A DNA stretch of 64,000 nucleotides from Rhizomys pruinosus (GCA_009823505.1 VZQC01009558.1:1720568-1784567), one strand, 5' to 3'. Positions 43,166-55,969 are shown, counted from the first letter of the stretch. Translations and numbers: made by a program. Notes: generated from the letters alone by a model not told the origin.

Positions 43166-44439
43166 AGTATTTAAATTATCAATTTATCCTTTTGAAGAGA
43201 TACCCAACACAGACTAGACCACTACACTTACCTTCATGGAGTTAGCAAGAGCCTATGTCCAGTCTTCCATCTTCTACACATGCCTGGTACTGAATCCCTA
43301 AGAATATTTGGTATTCTCCTGGTCCAGCCAGAATATTACCTATAAAGTGACCCATGTCCCATGTAGTGGAAAGTTGGTAGAAAGCTCAGCTGGTAAGGAG
43401 ATAGGTCAGATCCACGAGGTGTATTAGCCCTGATGTTAAATGAGTTCTTGCAGTACGAGAGAGACCAGCACCGAGCAGATCCATGAGTCACTCATATGTG
43501 AGGTGTCCGGAGGTCTTGAGGACGTCTGACCCCAGCTGTCCCTGCGCTCTCAGCACTTTGCCTATCCCTCTGCATACCTTCTTCTGGCCACCTCAGAGGT
43601 GGGCGGCTGCCAGGAGCTCTTCCTCAGATCCCCCAGCTAGAGCAAAGCCCTGCATTGTTATCTGCAGTGAAGCGAGCCTCCCCCGCAGGGGGCAGGGCTT
43701 TGGAGCGGTCCAGCTTTCCTCCCTCCAAAGGAAGGGTGACTCCTAGGAAAAACGGGCTCTACTCCTACTTTGCAAATGACCTTGCAACTTCTCCATGAGA
43801 AACTCCAAATTCCCAGACAGTGATCATTCTGAACAGCAATAAAGGTTCTTTCTCTGCTCCTTCACCACCACCTTTCCCAGAGCTCATTATTGTCCTCCTA
43901 ATGGTGAAGCAGATAAACGCCGTGCGGTTGTGGTTTCCTGCTTTCCTTCTACCCGCACGAAGCCACTCTGGTCCCGGGCTAGGAATCCTGTGTGCAAAGT
44001 CAGTCCTGAAGTGTGATGTGTTCAAGAAATCGAACCTTTTCCATGAGAGAGAACCCTCCGGGCGCCCACGGTGGGCTGAGCTACCTCCTCTGGGCTGAGC
44101 TACTTCCTCTGTCTGCTTTTAGCAAAGAAAAACTCGCTGGTTCTCCCTCAGCCAAAATCAGAGCACAAGATTTTTTTTGCAGATTTCCTGTGGTGTGGGC
44201 AGGACAGGCACGTAGGGAAGTATTTAGTAGACTGGAAGAAGAATGGCTTCTATTTATCTGCACACTCTGGGGCAAGCTCAAGGCCAAGGACACATCATCA
44301 TGGGTTCCTTTTGTGGTGCTCAGTACTACTGTTGACCCCAGTTAACAGTCAAGCAGAAGGTAAGGATGTGTAGTTATCACATCCCCGCCCCTGTTAACAA
44401 CTCTAGAGCAGTGCCTTTGTTACACTCAACAAACCGACT
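43166..44439. other. Intergenic, nothing recognised
   Basis: Moderate-GC unique-looking DNA. Frames of up to 110 codons (for example 44,013-44,345) show no recognisable domain. Confidence 0.4.
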
Positions 44440-44966
44440 CGCCCTCATCACCCAAAGCTTACAGTTTGAATTAGGACTCAGGGTTGGTGCTATGTAGTTT
44501 ATGGGTTTGGTCAATGATGCAATACATGTCATTACATTTTAGCATATACAACAGTCTTACTGCTGACAACCCCTCTGCACTTCACCTGCCTACCCCTTCC
44601 TAAGTGTTGGCAACCACTGATCTTTTTGCTTCACGGTTCTGCTTTTTCCAGAATACCACACACCTGGCATCACGTGGTCTTCAGTCTTAACAGTCTGGCT
44701 TCACTTACACGGTGACATCCAATTACTCATACTCCATGCCTGAGGCCTGGTAGCTCATTGCTTTCATTACTGAATAATCTCCCATCATATGGTTGTACCA
44801 GTTTGTTTATGTATTGAAGGGTATCTTGGTTACTTCCAAGTTTTGGTAATTAAAAATAAAAATGGTATAAATTTTCTCATGGGGGGAGTGGGAGTAAAGC
44901 AGTGTTTAATCAAATGAAAGTTTTTCAACTTATTTGGCTAAATATCAATGAATTCAATTGCTAGAT
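44440..44966 (-). mobile_element. Old mammalian L1 3' region, antisense
   Basis: The phrases ccagaataccacacacctgg, cattactgaataatctccca and gtttatgtattgaagggtat are decayed complements of L1 ORF2. A younger L1 is inserted at 44,985, and the old L1 does not clearly continue beyond 46,527. Confidence 0.5.
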
Positions 44967-44985
44967 AAGAGTATATTTGGCTTTG

Positions 44986-46508
44986 GCCCCTACCCTCTGA
45001 GGTTGACTTGGGTCCTAGGATCCTGCATTGGCACCTTTGTACATGTCCTGTGGCAGTGAGTCACCAGTCATCCCAGGCCAGGAAGGTCTTGGAGATTCAC
45101 CTAAAAGGACTTCATCCAGCCAGTGTCCACTCAAGGGAGGACGGTCCATATAGAGGAGTTCAAGTCTCACCCCTCTGCAGAGATACATGCACGGCCATGT
45201 TTATTTCAGCTCTCTTCACAATAGCAAGGAGCTGGAACCAACCCAAATGCCCCCCAACTGATGAGTGGATAGAGAAAATGTGGTACATCTACACAATGGA
45301 GTTCTATGCAGCAGTAAAGCAAGATGACATCATGAGCTTTGCAGGAAAATGGCTGGAGCTAGAGGACATCATGCTGAGTGAAGTAACACAGTCCCAGAAA
45401 AACAAACGACGAATGGTATCCTCATCTGTGGATGCTAGTGCAAATTACCTAGTTGTAAGTATTTCTTGTGCACAGCCCCTTGAGCTTTTGTCCAAAGTGG
45501 TTGGGAGTGATGCATATTAGAAACAACAACAACAAAAACAACCACAACAGAAAGGACTGCATCAAAGAACTGACTGAAACAGTGAACTTCTGCTCAAAAC
45601 AGTCAACTTCCACATGGAGAATATTGAGAAAGATTGAGAAAGAGATGAAAAGCATGTTTGGCAGAATGCATGAACTCTGGTGGGGCGGGGGGATAGGGTG
45701 GGGGACACGGGTCTAGATTTGATAAAAAATATATATATATAAAAGAAAAAAAAGAAAATATCTCAGAGATAGGTGACAGATTTAATGCACCATGCCAAAA
45801 AATACCACCTTTTATATTCTCATGGTTATGGCTCTCATTCTGGAGCCCTGTGTACTAAAGCTGGCCCTCATTCTAGAGCTCTGTGCATTAAAACTTTTTT
45901 CCAATTCCTCAAACTAGGGTTCAGGTCTTCTCTCCCTCTGCAGACCTAGACAGGGACCCTCCAATTGCTAAAAATGCACCCGGTAGCCCCCTGTTAGTAC
46001 TGTGAAGTCCCCACACTGGTATACTCATATAAGACTCAACCAGCTTGTCTTTTCAGTTGCAGAGAAAACGTTCACTAAGTACTGGCCACTATCGATCTGG
46101 ACCAAACCCACTGGGCAGAGTACCCAAGTCAGCCAAAATGGGAAACTGGATTCTAACCCTCCAGCCTGACTGCTGTTCTCCCAAAACTCCCACCTCCCCC
46201 CCGCATCAGCTCTGAAGCAGATACAGAAGAGAGAACTGCGCCCCATTTCCTTATCACAAGCAAAAGGCTGGAATATTAGGTCTGGGCTTCCCAGAATCCC
46301 AAGGGACACAGATGCTCACTTCCTCCAGAGGCTGTCAATCTTCTGACCACTTCCTCTGTACCTGAGGCCCGGCCCCAAGACTATAAGTGGGCTTCCTCTC
46401 TCTCTGCCATGCTGCTCTGTTCCACCATGTGTCTGCAGGTGGCCCTTGCATGTGGCCCCTGCTGGTAATTCCACACGGAAGTAAATCATGTTCCTGGCTT
46501 GAAAAAAA
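44986..46508 (+). mobile_element. L1 3' fragment with probable 3' transduction, 19-bp TSD
   Basis: A perfect 19-bp duplication, aagagtatatttggctttg, lies at 44,967-44,985 and 46,509-46,527. Between them are: a family A 5' module (44,986-45,175), L1 ORF2 3' end (45,176-45,445), L1 3'UTR (45,446-45,720), an A-rich run (45,722-45,762), about 740 bp of non-L1 sequence, and a terminal poly(A) preceded by a weak agtaaa signal. This order is what L1 readthrough into 3' flanking DNA produces. Confidence 0.8.
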
Positions 46509-46527
46509 AAGAGTATATTTGGCTTTG

Positions 46528-47045
46528 TGAAACAAACAAAACAACAACAAAACCAAAGCTGTTCACTACCCTCCTCAGTCATCTTTACTCCTCTGCTTCT
46601 TTATCATCTACCCACACACGTAACTGTACAAAGATCACACAGGCTTCCTCGCAGACTCCATTCCCTGTTGTTTTTGGCCTGGTTATGATGTTGCCAGGGC
46701 AAGATCAAGGTTTCATAAAACACTCAGGAGCCAAAAGGCCCAACCTCTCTTGAGAACACGTCCATTGGCTTGTTGAGTAATCTTCAAGTGAATTGTCTCT
46801 GTCCTTTGGCTCCATTTCTTCTTTGGCCTTGGTGAGCTCCTGGTCACAGTGCTCCTGAGTTGGAATTGGCACACAGGGTGGAGGTCAGGGCTCACGATTC
46901 GGGCTAAATACATTTTGGCTATTTTGGGTATTATCAGTAGTACTTATTTGTATGATGTACACTAGAAATTGTACTTGAGTGCAGATTGCAGAGATTGGGT
47001 GCACATGTCTTGAGATTTCAAGATTTATTAAAAATTTTCAGTTAT
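46528..47045. other. Intergenic, nothing recognised
   Basis: No gene or clear repeat identified. Confidence 0.45.
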
Positions 47046-47049
47046 GGAT

Positions 47050-47290
47050 TCTGTTGTGTTTTTAATTATTTTATTTATTTATATTTTATGTGTATGAGTG
47101 TTTCTCCTGCATGTATATATAGGCACCACCTGTGTGTCTTGTTCTTGTGGAGGCCAGCAGAGGGTGTTGGAGCCCGTGAAACTGGAGTTACTGATGGGTG
47201 TTAGGTGCCATGTGGGTGCTGGGAGCTAGCCATAAGTCCTCTGAAAGAGCAGTGGATGCTCTTACCTACAGAGCCATCCCACCAGCCCCC
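47050..47290 (-). mobile_element. B2/B3 SINE, antisense
   Basis: tttaattattttatttattt to acctacagagccatcccacc; diverged. Confidence 0.8.
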
Positions 47291-47948
47291 AGTTATGGAT
47301 TTGTCTACCCAATATACTGAATAATTCACTAAAGTTGATCATGACACTAGCTACCATCTTTTTGTATGTTTAAGCAGTAGTTTTCAGATTTTTAGAGGTC
47401 AACTGCACGTCTAATATTTATTTCACTGGATTGCGCCCATATATGGATTAGAAGTCCGCAGTTGCCAGGAACTTAGAGATAAGTGGAAAGGGACACATCT
47501 GAGCCTGACAGCACCATGCATGGTGAGGGGTAGCCTCTGCTCCAACCACGGTAAGGGGCAGCCTCTGCTCCGACCATGGTGAGGAGGAGCCTCTGCTCTG
47601 GAGCGTGGAGGCCCAGTCTGCTCACCGCCCTTGCACTGAAACAGCATCCTCTCAATGGTCCCTGTACCTTCAAAAGCCCAGAGCGCTGCCCTAAGACCTT
47701 TCCCAGTAACCCTCAGCCAGTGGCCCTGCTACGGAGAAAAGTGACATCAGGCAAGACAAAGTGCAGAGGAAGGGATAGAGGTGCTATCCACAAGGACATG
47801 AGTCGTGTTAGTAAGTTCCTTCAGGTTCTTATCTTTAGTATCCTGGCAACCAGTATTCTTAGATCCTAATTATTCTGGATCCTCAGCTCACATTCAGCCC
47901 TGTAGACCTCAGACAGCATCTTTCCATGTAGTCATCAAAATGTTCTAC

Positions 47949-47950
47949 AG

Positions 47951-48009
<59 letters not shown>

Positions 48010-48145
48010 TTTCTTTCTTTTTCTTTCTCTCTCTCTCTCTCTTTCTTTCTCTCTATTTCTCTCTTTCTATTTCTCTCTCTCTTTCTTTCTTCCTCTCTCT
48101 TTCTTTCTCTCTTTCTCTCTTTCTTTCTCTCTTTCTCTTTCTTTC

Positions 48146-48180
<35 letters not shown>

Positions 48181-48321
48181 CTCTCTCTTTCTTTCTCTCT
48201 CTCCCTCTCTTTGTCTCTTTCTCTCTCTTTCTCTTTCTTTCTTTCTTTCTTTCATCTCTCTCTCTTTCTCTCTCTTTTTCTTTCTCTCTTCTTTCTTTCT
48301 TTCCTTCCTTCTTTCTTTCTT

Positions 48322-48354
<33 letters not shown>

Positions 48355-48503
48355 ATTTCTCTCTTTCTCTCTTTCTTTCTTTCTCTTTTTCTTTCTCTCT
48401 CTTTCTCTTTCTTTCTCTCTTTCTCTCTTTCTTTCTTTCTCTTTCTTTCTCTCTTTCTCTCTCTCTCTTTCTTTCTTTCTCTCTCTCCCTCTCTTTCTCT
48501 CTT

Positions 48504-48547
<44 letters not shown>

Positions 48548-49373
48548 TCATCTCTCTTTCTCTCTCTTTCTCTTTCTTTCTTTCTTTCATCTCTCTCTCT
48601 TTCTCTCTCTTTTTCTTTCTCTCTCTTTTTCTTTCTCTCTTCTTTCCTTCCTTCCTTCCTTCCTTTCTTTCTTTCTTTCTTTCTCTCTCTCTCTTTCTCT
48701 CTCTCTTTCTATTTCTCTCTTTCTTTCTTTCTCTCTTTTTCTTTCTCTCTCTTTCTTTCTTTCTCTCTTTCTTTCTTTCTTTCTCTCTCTCTCCCTCTCT
48801 TTCTCTCTTTCTCTCTCTCTCTTTCTCTCTCTTTCTTTCTTTCATCTCTCTTTCTCTCTCTTTTTCTTTCTTTGTCTCTTCTCTCGTTCTTTCTTTCTTT
48901 CATCTCTCTCTTTCTCTCTCTTTTCTCTCTCTCTCCCTCTCTTTCTCTCTTTCTCTCTCTCTCTTTCTCTCTCTTTCTTTCTTTCATCTCTCTTTCTCTC
49001 TCTTTTTCTTTCTTTGTCTCTTCTCTCGTTCTTTCTTTCTTTCATCTCTCTCTTTCTCTCTCTTTTCTCTCTCTCTCCCTCTCTTTCTCTCTTTCTCTCT
49101 CTCTCTTTCTCTCTCTTTCTTTCTTTCATCTCTCTTTCTCTCTCTTTTTCTTTCTTTGTCTCTTCTCTCGTTCTTTCTTTCTTTCATCTCTCTCTTTCTC
49201 TCTCTTTTCTCTCTCTCTCCCTCTCTTTCTCTCTTTCTCTCTCTCTCTTTCTCTCTCTTTCTTTCTTTCATCTCTCTTTCTCTCTCTTTTTCTTTCTTTG
49301 TCTCTTCTCTCGTTCTTTCTTTCTTTCATCTCTCTCTTTTTCTCTCTTTTTCTTTCTCTCTTCTTTCTTTCCT

Positions 49374-49413
<40 letters not shown>

Positions 49414-49422
49414 TTTCTTTCC
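47949..49422. repeat. 1.5-kb pure pyrimidine (TTTC/CT)n satellite
   Basis: An almost uninterrupted pyrimidine strand of TTTC, CT and TTCC units with rare ATC and GTC breaks. The long Ser/Leu/Phe-rich frame on + (553 codons) and the Lys/Arg/Glu-rich frames on - are products of this composition, not genes. It is an asymmetric polypurine-polypyrimidine tract able in principle to form triplex DNA. Confidence 0.97.
48770..49330. repeat. 142-bp higher-order tandem repeat within the pyrimidine satellite
   Basis: The marker ttcatctctctttctctctc recurs at 48,841, 48,983, 49,125 and 49,267, exactly 142 bp apart. Each unit also holds tttgtctcttctctcgttct. About four units are nearly identical. Upstream (about 48,236-48,845) a less perfect duplication of about 340 bp is visible. 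Confidence 0.9.
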
Positions 49423-50513
49423 TAATATTTGCTGACAAGCTAATGTGTACCAGGCAGTACTCTTAGCACTGAGGACATGATGATGAAGATAATTTCAACT
49501 CTACTGAAGCAGTGGCCTTATTATAGAGAGTGACATAGAACAGCACACTGAACTCCTAAGGGCTATGAATCAGGTTTGAGAATGAGAAGTGCTGCTATAT
49601 TTGTTAGTGTGACCTGGGAAAGCCTTTGGAGATTAGTTTTCATTGAGCTGCATGGACATGGGCATGAGAGACAAGTCCAAAGGGCCAGAGGCAGCAGCCT
49701 GTGCTCAGAGAGTAACAAAGAGGCTGGTGTGGGTGGAGCTGATGCCAAGTGTCTCAGCTGAGTCTATACAGAACACACGGAACTTGGGAAGAGATGATGT
49801 TTTAGCTAATCTGGACGTGGAAGAACTCAAGGGATGCAGAGCTCTGAAGCCCTTGAAATTCAGTGCCAGCCATGCAGATGAGAGCAGGAGCTTCCAGTGG
49901 AGCCCTGCTGTGTTGCTGGATGGTGCACCTGACACGTGGGAACTTCATATCTTTACCTGCACTCACCAAGTTGTAAGTCACAATTTTAGTGCCTTACACA
50001 CCCCACATCTGCACCCCAGAGTCTCAGTGGGGGTCGTGTTTGAATGACGCACAGCATGAAGCTAGTGAGGAGCGGATGGAGACATTTAACCCCCAGGGAG
50101 CCTGCTTCAGGAACTGCCTGCACATACCACATGGGAGATCATGTGCAAGAGCTGGACAGACCGTGGATAGAGCACCCTGACGAAAAGCAGCTTGAAGGAG
50201 AAGGGATTTCTTTCAGCTCGCTGTTCCTGGTCACAGTCCCACATTTTGAAGAACTCAAGACAGGAACTTAAAGAAACTAGTGACAACATGGTCAAGAGCA
50301 GAGAGAAATGAGCGTATGCATGCTTGGTGCTCAGCTCTTTTCTCTATCATAGACAACCCGGGTGACCTGGCTCTTTCCAGTCAACCAAGGCAGCCAATGT
50401 AGCCCTTCACAGCCATGCTCACAAGCCCACCTCACATAGACAGTCTTTCATTAACACTCTCTTCCCGGGTTAGTCTAGGTTGTCAAGTTGACAGTTAAAA
50501 ATTAGACATAACT
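49423..50513. other. Intergenic, nothing recognised
   Basis: Unique-looking sequence. Frames such as 49,643-50,047 (134 codons) have no recognisable domain. Confidence 0.45.
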
Positions 50514-50514
50514 C

Positions 50515-50668
50515 TGCTGGGTGTGGTGGCGCATGCCTTTAATCCCAGCACTCAGGAGGCAGAGGCAGGAAGATCTTTGTGAGTTCAAGGCCAGCCTGGT
50601 CTACATAGTGAGTTCCAGCTCAGCTGGGGCTACAGGGACACCCTGTCTCAAAAGCAAAGCAAAACAAA
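50515..50668 (+). mobile_element. B1 SINE
   Basis: tgctgggtgtggtggcgcat to agggacaccctgtctcaaaa. Confidence 0.92.
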
Positions 50669-51175
50669 CAAAACTATCCATCACAGATATACTCCATTTT
50701 ATTTTCCCACGGCCTCTCTGTTTGCCATGAACTGAATGAGTTTCGTCAAAATTCTTACATGGAAACCCTGATTCTAGTGACATGGCATAGGTAGGTGGAG
50801 CTTATGAAGGGGGATCTAGTCATGAGGGTGAACCCCCCCAACATGGGATTGGTCCTCTGCGGCCGTAGTGGCTATCTAACTGTAATGTGACAAAAGAGGA
50901 TGTCCTTATCCTTCAAAACTAGATGCCGAAATACCACATGGTAACAGGATATGATGGATAGAATTTAATTCTCAAAGGGCTCCAGGAAAAAAAACCTCTC
51001 TGACAGGGAAGAATACAGCACACAGGATAAGAGGTTAAAAGGTTTGAAGGTTTCTGAAATCCTGGTAAGACTGTACACAGGAGTTACTTGCACTATTATT
51101 ACCTCAACTCTTTATGAAGTTAAATTATTTCAGAATAAAATCCAAAACATGAAAAGTATTTGGAAAATAAAGTGG

Positions 51176-52382
51176 GACTATGCATGGAGGCATCTCTTGA
51201 AATGTCCTGCAAATGTGAGTCACCAGTCTTCCTGTGCAGGGAGGTCTTGGAGAGCCACTAATTGGGACTTCAGCCGGTGTCCAGTCTATGAAGAGCAAAG
51301 TCTGCTCATGCTTCGAAAAGGGAAGCCTGGTCTAGCAAGATCTGACTTTGTCTTCAAGCGGATGGAACTGGTGATTGAAAAGCCAGAAGGAGCCGGGGGC
51401 TCCCTTCCCTGCCCCCCAAAAAAAGTCCTGAGTGACCCTTGAGGACCAGATCCTCAACTGACCTTGAGAAAACAGAAGCCTTGGTTAATCTGGGCTAACT
51501 GTATGGCCTTAAACATCCAAAAGGAAAGTATAACCATAAATAAATAAATAGCAAAGCCTGAGAAATTGTACTTCAGGTATAAAAATTGAGATCTTAGTAA
51601 AAAGACAAAACAGCACAGTGTTTTGCCTGTCTTACTAGCAAGGGCAGTTACTCTGTGGCTGCCACTGCTTTTGCCATTCTCAAAGACGTGAGAAGACACA
51701 GCTTTTCAACCTTCCAATGTGGACCAAAGATTCATGTCTCTCCAAGAATCCTCCAAACCTTCAGTGCCAGATGGGAACTGCTGAGATATACAACTTGTGG
51801 ACTGAGCTACTACTGGGGTTTCCACTTCTTCAGAGTATAGACTTCCATTGTTGGACAACCCAGGCTGTATCATGGAGACGAGTATGGGAAGATCGAGACA
51901 GGACATGGTGCTTATTGGACCTCATTTGGTGACCATGGGAAGGGAAAACCCCAGTGTGGAGCACAAGGGCAGAACTGACAGTGGTTTGGGCTTGCCAAGG
52001 AGACGTCAAACATGACATCTTTCAGCCTAATAAAAAAAATCATAAGCTGAAGATGCTAAAACCTATGATATATGTGGCATGTATATGTGCATATTTTGGA
52101 GTGACGGATATTGGAAGGAATAACAACAACAACAAAAACAACAACAACAGAAAAGACTGCATCAAAGAACTGACTGAAATGGTGAACTTCTGCTCGAAAC
52201 AATAAACTTCTGCTTCTAGAATTTTAAGAGAGACTGAGAAAAAGATGAAAAACATGTTTGGCAGAATGCTCTGGTGGGGTGAGGGGAGCAGAGAGAGGGG
52301 CACAGGTCTAGATTTGATTTGTAATGTAATTTTGTATGAAAGACACAGAGCTTCAATAAAACACTGGCTTTAAAAAAAAGTA
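51176..52382 (+). mobile_element. Family A L1-tailed element, copy 3
   Basis: It matches 8,690-9,915 nearly along its whole length: gggactatgcatggaggcat, then agaaattgtacttcaggtat, then ctgtggctgccactgctttt, then tttggcagaatgctctggtg, then gagcttcaataaaa. There is no L1 ORF sequence at its 5' side, unlike copy 1. The tail is A-rich; I could not define the TSD. Confidence 0.75.
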
Positions 52383-53419
52383 AAATTACCATTTGTTAAT
52401 TCCCTTCACAGAAACCTGGACCATGCTGGTACCCTGATGGAGGACTTCTCAGCCTCCAGAGCTGTGAGAAGTGACTGTTTCAGTTTATGCTACCAAGACT
52501 GCAGTTATTTGTTAAAGTCCAAGTTGACTAAGACATCCACCAAACTGCTTGTCTGAAACTCATTCTGGATATTCAGATAAAGGTAAAAGGAAAGAGAGTG
52601 GAGAGAGAAGCAGAGTCTTCCCATAATGAGTCTGCAGTGTGCCAAGAACCCCGGCTAGGTCCCTGTGCACCCCTCAGTCCCTCCTGCCCCCCAGAAGCTC
52701 AGTCTGTGCAGCAATACTTGGAGAGTTCAACCACAGCTCTGCCATTTGCCAGTCAAGCGACTCAACTCTAGGAGAGACTAGAGGATCTTGGTAGAGTTAA
52801 CCAGCAGCTCCCTGCTTATAAACTGTACAGCCTTAGCAAACATCTTCTCCCCTATAGCAGAAATGAGATAACAGTTCAAAAAGGGAGGTGTATGGATTCA
52901 ACAAGCTACCATAAGTGCTATGGTTGGATATGCAAAGCTGTGCACTGAAGGCTGGGTCTCTAGGGCAGGGTGTGGAGACGTGATTGGATCCTGAGGTTTC
53001 TGACCTGGTCCCTGGCTTAATGCATTGATGAAATCACAGCTTCATGGGCTGTTTAGTCATGAGGGACAACTTTGAAGGGTGTGTCTTGTCCCCAGCACCT
53101 TCTTGGCTCTCTCTCTCTCTCTAACTCCGTGCTACCACAAGGTGAACTTTGTTTCTCTACGATCTCTCCAATGTGATGCTTGGCTTTGCCACAGACCTAA
53201 TGCGGAGGAAGCATGGACAACTGTCCACACATTCCATTTAGGGCACTGATAACAGGCTTGGAGAAGCAATGGTTTTATCAGGTTTACTTACAAGACCTCA
53301 AACAGCTGCATCAAGGAAACGTCTCTTGCTTCATAATAGATAATGAACCTGTCGATGCTGCACCCAAAGTTCCTCCTCTACTTAACCCTCCACTTACCTT
53401 ACCGGTTACTGATTATTTA
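52383..53419. other. Intergenic, nothing recognised
   Basis: No gene or clear repeat; a short (CT)n at about 53,108-53,122. Confidence 0.45.
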
Positions 53420-53575
53420 TTACTTGTGTGTGGGGGCAGGTGGGTACAAGCATGTGGAAATCAGAAGACAACTCTCCAGAGCTGGTTCTCCTTCCACTAT
53501 GGGTTCCAGGACTGAACTCAGACAGACGGGCTTGAGTGGCAAGCACTTTAACCCACTGAGCCATCTTAGCGGTCC
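53420..53575 (-). mobile_element. B3/B4-type SINE, antisense
   Basis: ttacttgtgtgtgggggcag to taacccactgagccatctta. Confidence 0.7.
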
Positions 53576-53819
53576 TCTTCGTGCTGTGTTGTTGCTTTGA
53601 GACACAGAGATTGCAAGCAGACCTGATGCATCATTTGCTACTGAAAAACTTGAAAGAAAAAAGTGCCCAGACAAAGAACTGTACATCGCCCCTGGTCCCT
53701 GGGGGCGTGAACGGGCATCTTCGTTCCTGGCTCCCTGGTTCTACTTTCCAGATTTTCATCTTTTTCGGTGCGAGGGATCAAACCCAAGGCCTTCATAAGT
53801 GACTGCTTTATCACTACCT

Positions 53820-54308
53820 CCCTTCCTCAGTCCTCCTTCAAGCCTGGTGCAAATGCAGGTAAGTCATGACCAAGGTTGAGTCTGAGAATTGCTGCTCTCG
53901 TAGTGCCAGAGCCGCCTGCAGAGCCGGTTCTGCACCTTAGTTCCCACAAGGATTATGTTTGAACCACACTCTTGTCTCAGTGTCTTTGCCAAAAAAATTT
54001 TTTTAATTGTTTCAATCGAAAGTTTAAAAACTTCAGGGGTGGCATTCCTACTAACATGCAGACAAGTGCTTCCAAGTCCAGCATGTGACCCTCGAGCATT
54101 AAGTCGCAAGGGTACATGGGAGTTCCATTGCTTAAGCAATTGCTAGGGAGAACTCTGGTTTGGTTTGCTTCTTTTCAAGCCCCAAAGAAAGACCTGCAAA
54201 GGGACACCAGGAGGCCACATTCTTCCCTCCCACCCCCACGATCCCCGGGCCTCCCTCCAGCCAACTGGACCCGTGACAAGACGACTTTGGCCAGTGTCTC
54301 CACTCCCC
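53820..54308. other. Intergenic, nothing recognised
   Basis: No gene or clear repeat identified. Confidence 0.45.
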
Positions 54309-54392
54309 TTTGTTCCAGTTCACTCCCCTAGGCCACACTGCTCAGCTTCCTTTGTTCCAGTTCACTCCCCTAGGCCACACTGCTCAGCTTCC
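54309..54392. repeat. Two tandem 42-bp repeats
   Basis: The unit starting tttgttccagttcactcccc occurs at 54,309 and 54,351, with the start of a third at 54,393. The two copies are identical by eye. Confidence 0.92.
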
Positions 54393-55795
54393 TTTGTTTC
54401 TCCCTCTGAAATCCCCTGTTTGTGGAACTTGGCTGTTCTTCAGTGGCAGTGGGTCCCTCCTTGGCATAGAGGGCTGCTGGCTTCTGCTTCTGCCTCTACC
54501 AGAGGCTGTTAGATTGGTGAAAACTCAGTCCCAGATTCCCTTCCCATCTCTCCTGTCAGTGTCAGACCCTTGATCCTGGTGGAAAATCCAAGGTCTCTCC
54601 TGGCTCAGGCCCGCTGTCTCCATGGGTGTTGCTGCTAAGATAATGCCTCATGTTGCCTCAAAGCTAAGGACGTCTGGGGGTGGTGAGGCAACTGACAGTT
54701 GTCATATGTGAATGAGGGTCATACAGCATCATTTGTTGAATTTTTAGAAGCTGTAAACTTGGAGGTTTATGGAAACTGTTCAGTGCTTTATATGTTGCCG
54801 GCTAATTAAAAACAACTTAAAAGCCCAAATAAAATAGGCCAAATAAAACTTTTTTAGAAGCCAGACTTGGCCTATTAACCTCTGAGACATGCTGGATATT
54901 TTCTATGCAGTCCATTCAGGCTGGAAAATCCCCCTGGCAACAGACCTAAGCGATCTTTTTCTACCTGAGTGCTGAGAGTCACCACAGGGTCCTAGAGTAA
55001 TCCAGGTCATGTGGCCAAAGGCTTTTATTACGTTGTCTTGGTCTGAAATCATGACGTTCGTAGATCCTTGACCACAGCCTCTTTCCCTAGCCCAGGTCCA
55101 AACATGTATGTCTGACTCTATATCCCACCCAAGTCCCCTGAGAGCATTTCTAGGGTCACTGTGGTCCCCGCTCCATGACCTGTGCCCAGATACTGCAGGA
55201 GATGAACAGAACATTTCCATCTTTCTGAGAACAGAAGAGAGCAAGGCCACACTCTCCGCTCTTCTTTCTTTCCCTCCTCCTTCCCCAGACTGTCCCCTCC
55301 CCTTCGTCACAGAGAGTCCCAGCACTTGACAGAACTCCTTGTTTTATGCTGCCATGTCTCTGCAAGTGACCAAATGTTTCTCTCTCAATATTCTCTTTGT
55401 ACAAGATGATGTGACTGGTGCTTGTTGCTACTATTAGAATTGTAACAGATGCCCTCATTGTTGGGTGCTGGGTACATGCAGAGCAAATTAATAATCTGAA
55501 GACAAAGGCTTCAAATGCCTGGGGACTTTAACAGCAGCACTTGCTGCTAGGCATAGTGCTAACGCTGCACTGAGCAAGAATTCTGTAAGACCCGGAACTG
55601 AGTGATACCGTGCATGGTGTGCTGTCACTGGGCATGTGGGCAAAGCTCTTGGAAAGAGGGATGAAAGGTATAAAGAATTTAAAGGAGAGACCTTCGCGTG
55701 GACAGCAATGCCCAGGTCTGTGATCAAAATGACAGTGTCTAGTCACCCCTGAGTCGGGAGTACTACATAGTACAGCTGGAAGACTCAGCAGACAC
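54393..55795. other. Intergenic, nothing recognised
   Basis: Moderate-GC unique-looking DNA. The minus frame 54,903-55,325 (140 codons) has no recognisable domain. Confidence 0.4.
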
Positions 55796-55796
55796 C

Positions 55797-55957
55797 TCAG
55801 TGGCCCTGGCCAAGGTCGGGATCCTCTCTTAACCGATGATCCCCTGGAGGAGTTCCAGGCAGCTGTGAGCTGCTACATGGGGGTGCTAGGAGCTGAACTT
55901 CGATTCTCTGTAAGAGCGGCAGTTCTCTTAACCACTGAGCCATCGCTCTAGCCCCTT
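55797..55957 (-). mobile_element. B2/B3 SINE fragment, antisense, old
   Basis: gaggagttccaggcagctgt to accactgagccatcgctcta. Confidence 0.7.
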
Positions 55958-55969
55958 GTGATTTGATTC

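Noticed and set aside
47805..49466. 553-codon Ser/Leu/Phe-rich frame and several Lys/Arg/Glu-rich antisense frames
   Set aside because: They are translations of the polypyrimidine satellite. Any stop-free simple repeat gives such frames.
49643..50047. 134-codon frame in unique DNA
   Set aside because: No domain, no codon bias or promoter/poly(A) context. Length is within what chance gives in 64 kb.
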